Below, one piece after another: positions 60,021 through 64,000 of a DNA stretch of 64,000 nucleotides. The stretch's first letter is position 1, and every line of letters begins with the position of its first letter. The stretch is from Sciurus carolinensis (taxonomy: Eukaryota; Chordata; Mammalia; Rodentia; Sciuridae). The stretch spans positions 44,492,792 through 44,556,791 of the forward strand of contig NC_062222.1 in assembly GCF_902686445.1 (NCBI RefSeq). Direction: 5' to 3'. Below the pieces are notes generated by a model that did not search any database, was not told the DNA's origin, and worked only from the letters and a program-made list of their open reading frames with translations. The position numbers and the translations under genes were made by a program.

Positions 60021-62970
60021 ATAGCCCTAAAAATAGTTTTTACACAATTTTTATAACATGTAACATTTATCTTCATTAAAGATAAAACATTCTACTTATA
60101 TTAAAACATGTTAAAATACATGTGCAAATACACTGATATATGAATATAGTAATACCGAATATTTGATATCAAAATATTACCCAGAATGGGATTTCAAATA
60201 CTTTTCTCCTTTATATATTTCTGATTTTTATTTTCTAAAGTACATCTTACTTTTATCTTAAAGACCCTAAAACTAGAGTTAGTGATTCTAAAGTCAATCT
60301 AGGGATGATGGGATGCCCCATGCTCTATGTCAGTATGGACAGCTTAGGTTTTTCAAGTCTTGAACTGTACTCTGTGCCACATCTAAACAAATACTATAGA
60401 CATAATAAAAATCCTGGAGATGTTTAGCATTCCAGCTATGCAGAAGGTCACAGGCCCTCTTACATGAAGTCACCCTGGCATTGACTGTCATGAACATACT
60501 TGGGTTATCTCTCATGTACATGATATCAACACACAGAATAGCTATGACCTATTCCCTCAACATCCACTGAAATTGCTCCTTTTTCTCTCTTAGAGGTGGG
60601 ACCTCTACTTTAAACCTGACACAGCCCCTTTCTTGCAAAGTCTCCTTTCTTAGGATACTTGATTTTCACTAGATCTCCTTTGTCAATCATCCTACCTCTA
60701 GGATTCAGGCCAGGAGAACAGAGGAAATTTACTTAGTTTTTTTCTCAAATGGAGTAGCAGCTAAGGAGTGAGGCTGATAATATATTAGTTATTAATAAAT
60801 CACTGATATTAATGCCAGTATTTCAGTAATTACATGAAATAAGTTCCAAAATACAATAACTTTTGAACTGGTATTATAATAACAATGAGACAAAGGTAGG
60901 TTTTGTATAGTCAAAGCATATGCAAAAGACTTCCCAGTTGAGAGAAGAGAATGAGACTTTCAGAAAGGAGTGGAAAGAAAATCAGTGAAGGAAAAAGGAT
61001 GTAGGCAGAGGAGCCTTTAGTCTGGGAAATAAGCCCAAGGAAGAAATCTGCTTCATCAAATTATTAGGAAAGGAAACTCTGTGAAGGAAACAGAAACAGA
61101 AAGGGATTTAACACAGAAAATTAGGTGCTGACAAAGACTGAAGGAGCACAAGTCAGGTGCCTCTGGGGTTACTGAATTCAAGAGCACACCACCATGGCAT
61201 TGATCAAGATAAGGAGAAGCCTCTGCAGGCTGCTGCCTTCAATTTCCTCTTAATATCCATAAGGATAATAAGACTCTGGAACACCAAGTGAGCGTGCTAA
61301 GCAGAAAGAACAAGCAGGAAGATGGCCTCTGTTTAATTTCTAGCTAATTAGTTTTGGTTCTGTTTCTGTTTATATCATTGTTTTTATGGAAAAGTTCAGT
61401 GTAAGTTCTAAATCACTAGCTTAGGAACCAATTTTTCAAAAGTATTACATTTATACTTTGGGGTCCTTGTGTCTATAAAACAATCAACAAAACAAACAAA
61501 TAAAATGAACAAGAAAACATCTCCCTAAAGAAAAACTAAAATTTCTCCTTGGGATGTTTTATAGTTGTAAACTTCATTTAATTCTCCCTCAAATATCTTA
61601 ATGTATGTAAAATTATCTCTCCCATAATTACATGGCAGTGTAAAAATTTTTAAATTTCATTTGTAGGATGTGAAAAAAGCTAGAAAACAAGGCTTCATGA
61701 TAATAATTTATCACAAAAGCTTGCTTCTTACATCAATGGGTTGGGCTGTACTTTTTTTTTGCTTGCTTTTGGTTTATTGATAAGAAGTTCTTTGATGCTG
61801 ATGTAGTAAGAAATGCATATTTTCAATTATTCTGTACTTAGGCTTGGAGTACATAAATAATGAAGTAAAATGATAAAAGTAACAATTCTGAAGCAGTACA
61901 AGAAAATGAAATTTCATTTTGTGCAATGAAGGAAGCTGGTATACAAAGGAATATTTGTTTTCTAGTACAAATGTTTCATTCTTTTTTTGTTGTGGTGGTT
62001 TGTTTGTTTCCTCCTTTTTCTTTTTACCATAAGTAATTTTGGTAACATCAGAGTTAGTGATAAAGTTCATAGAAGCTTAAGTGAATTATTTTATATACTT
62101 TCTTCAAGTCATTTGAAAATTTACTTTGGAATCTCTCTCAAATGCACCCCTTTTCCCAAGAGAGTACTTATAGCTGTTTTCTTCACCTTTCCAGTTGAGC
62201 AACTAAGGTAAGAGGAAATCAAGACCTTTATCTATTGAGTCATGCATGGTACAGTTAATGGGAAAACTAACAGGAAGGGAATCAGGAAGATCTAGCAACC
62301 AATTATTTGCTTTAGTCACCATCTCCTATATTGTCACACATATAAACAATTAAAATCCACATGGTGATGAAACCCACTAAGGCTTATTTTATGTGCCACA
62401 TACTGTTTCCTAAGTAACATACTGAAATAATAGAAGTTATACTTTAGATATTAATGCATTTAGTGATGGTATTGGAGTTTGTGAAATGTAACAAAAAGGA
62501 CAAATGGAAAGGGATGAGAAGCGACAGGTATTAGACCCAACAGTACAGCTACAGTAAAGGTCAATGATCAATTGAATTCCTGCCTCTTAATGTGATTCTG
62601 AAGACCAGCTTATCTCAAGTATTTCTGAAGGTCTAATTATTGTATTTGCCAGTGAAAATTCTTCTGACATGTAATTCAATTTCTTAAACTTCTCGACTAA
62701 GGTATTTGATATTAAAATGTCCCTGATCACACTCTATTTAATAAGATCCAACTCTGAAAGCTCATTCTCCTTTCCCTTATGTCTGGCCTCTTCGGTACCC
62801 AGTGAAAGCAATTTTGCTGCTTTTTCATTTTTGAAATGAAGTTTAGATGTCATCTGTGTTCTTATAAAGAACTTGGTCTGGGAGAGTCCCTGTCAAGACA
62901 TCTATTGTAATAGTGGCTCCTACACATGCCTTCATACACTGACGGCCTATGGTGAGAACTACACCCACAC
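60021..62970. other. Intron, no gene seen
   Basis: Nearly 3 kb with no clear repeat or coding pattern. Short open frames at 61774-62211 on both strands lie in AT-rich sequence without domains. The absence of young SINEs near the first exon is a notable contrast with 34-57 kb. Confidence 0.45.
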
Positions 62971-63093
62971 CTCAACCAGACGTTAGGTGTGTGTTCAGAA
63001 ATGCAAGATGGAGGGCAGGAGGGGAGCAGTCCCCTAAGCCAGGCTCAGGGGCACCGACTCCAAGTTGAAGACTGTCCACAGACAGGGCTTTTA

Positions 63094-63732
<639 letters not shown>

Positions 63733-63772
63733 TCACCGGCTCGCCCCGCCCCGCCGCCGGGAGGAGCCCTCC

Positions 63773-63807
63773 GGGGCGGGGCCAAGGCGGGGGCGGGGCC
63801 AAGGCGG
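63773..63807 (-). promoter_or_regulatory. Tandem duplicated GC-box module
   Basis: An 18-bp unit, GGGGCGGGGCCAAGGCGG, occurs at 63773-63790 and again at 63790-63807, sharing one base. Each holds an SP/KLF-type GGGCGGGGC site, about 220-250 bp upstream of the FAM241A start codon. Confidence 0.8.
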
Positions 63808-64000
63808 CGCGTGTGCGTGAGTGTGTGTGTGATAGTATGAGACTATGAGAGGGTTTGAGTGTGTGAGACTATAACAGTATGTAACAGATTGAGGGAAATT
63901 GTATATTATGAGAGTCGGTGAGTGTATGAGAGAGATTGTGTCTGAGACAAATTGTGTGTATGTGAGCCTGCGTGTGATTTTGTGTATGCGAATGAGAGAC
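63808..64000. repeat. Degenerate TG/GA-rich minisatellite-like tract
   Basis: From the edge of the CpG island to the window end, imperfect words such as GAGTGTGTGAGACTATAA, TGAGAG and TGTGTATG recur with no fixed unit. It continues past the window. Confidence 0.7.

Overview
This is nuclear DNA from a mammal. It is almost certainly from a squirrel-family rodent of the ground squirrel or marmot type. Evidence: many SINEs join a 7SL-derived B1-like half to a tRNA-derived ID half ending in a GGTTCAATCC-type box B, an arrangement I know from Sciuridae. Older eutherian repeats (MIR, L2, MER5A, MaLR LTRs, L1M) lie beneath them. The base composition is AT-rich, and one CpG island sits at the far right end.

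Only one host gene is recognised: FAM241A (C4orf32 in human), on the minus strand. Coding exon 1 (63555 down to 63400) lies in the CpG island. Coding exon 2 (31751 down to 31506) encodes the conserved membrane half. The two join in phase 0 across an intron of about 31.6 kb to give a 133-residue protein. The 3'UTR must run leftwards from 31505; repeat-free sequence to about 28.9 kb is compatible with a long UTR, but its end cannot be fixed here.

Layout: 1-8990 is nested transposon sequence, with an old L1 split by an LTR-like insert and by a nearly full-length, same-orientation LINE-1 (about 1833-8527). That LINE-1 has tandem ~68-bp monomers in its 5'UTR, a broken ORF1 and an ORF2 whose first 691 codons are open. 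8990-28900 is intergenic sequence downstream of FAM241A, with MaLR and other LTRs, L1 and L2 fragments, MIRs, a DNA-transposon fossil and several B1-ID SINEs. 28900-31751 is the likely 3'UTR plus exon 2. 31752-63399 is the intron: MST LTR, MER5A, a cluster of B1-ID elements and L1 pieces at 34-39 kb, L2 at 40 kb, an antisense old L1 at 44-46 kb, more SINEs at 51-57 kb and an old L1 at 59-60 kb. 63100-63810 is the CpG-island promoter with exon 1, followed by a degenerate TG/GA repeat to the end.

I see no prokaryotic-type system, CRISPR array, operon or candidate undescribed multigene system. The most unusual structures are the L1 5'UTR monomer array, a telomere-like tract in the L1 3'UTR, a 65-bp inverted-repeat pair at 17.75/18.37 kb, a perfect 17-bp-stem palindrome at 51.65 kb, and the FAM241A acceptor made of 16 T followed by AAG. 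Family names for repeats come from memory of consensus features, not from a database search, and repeat boundaries are good to about 10-30 bases unless stated.
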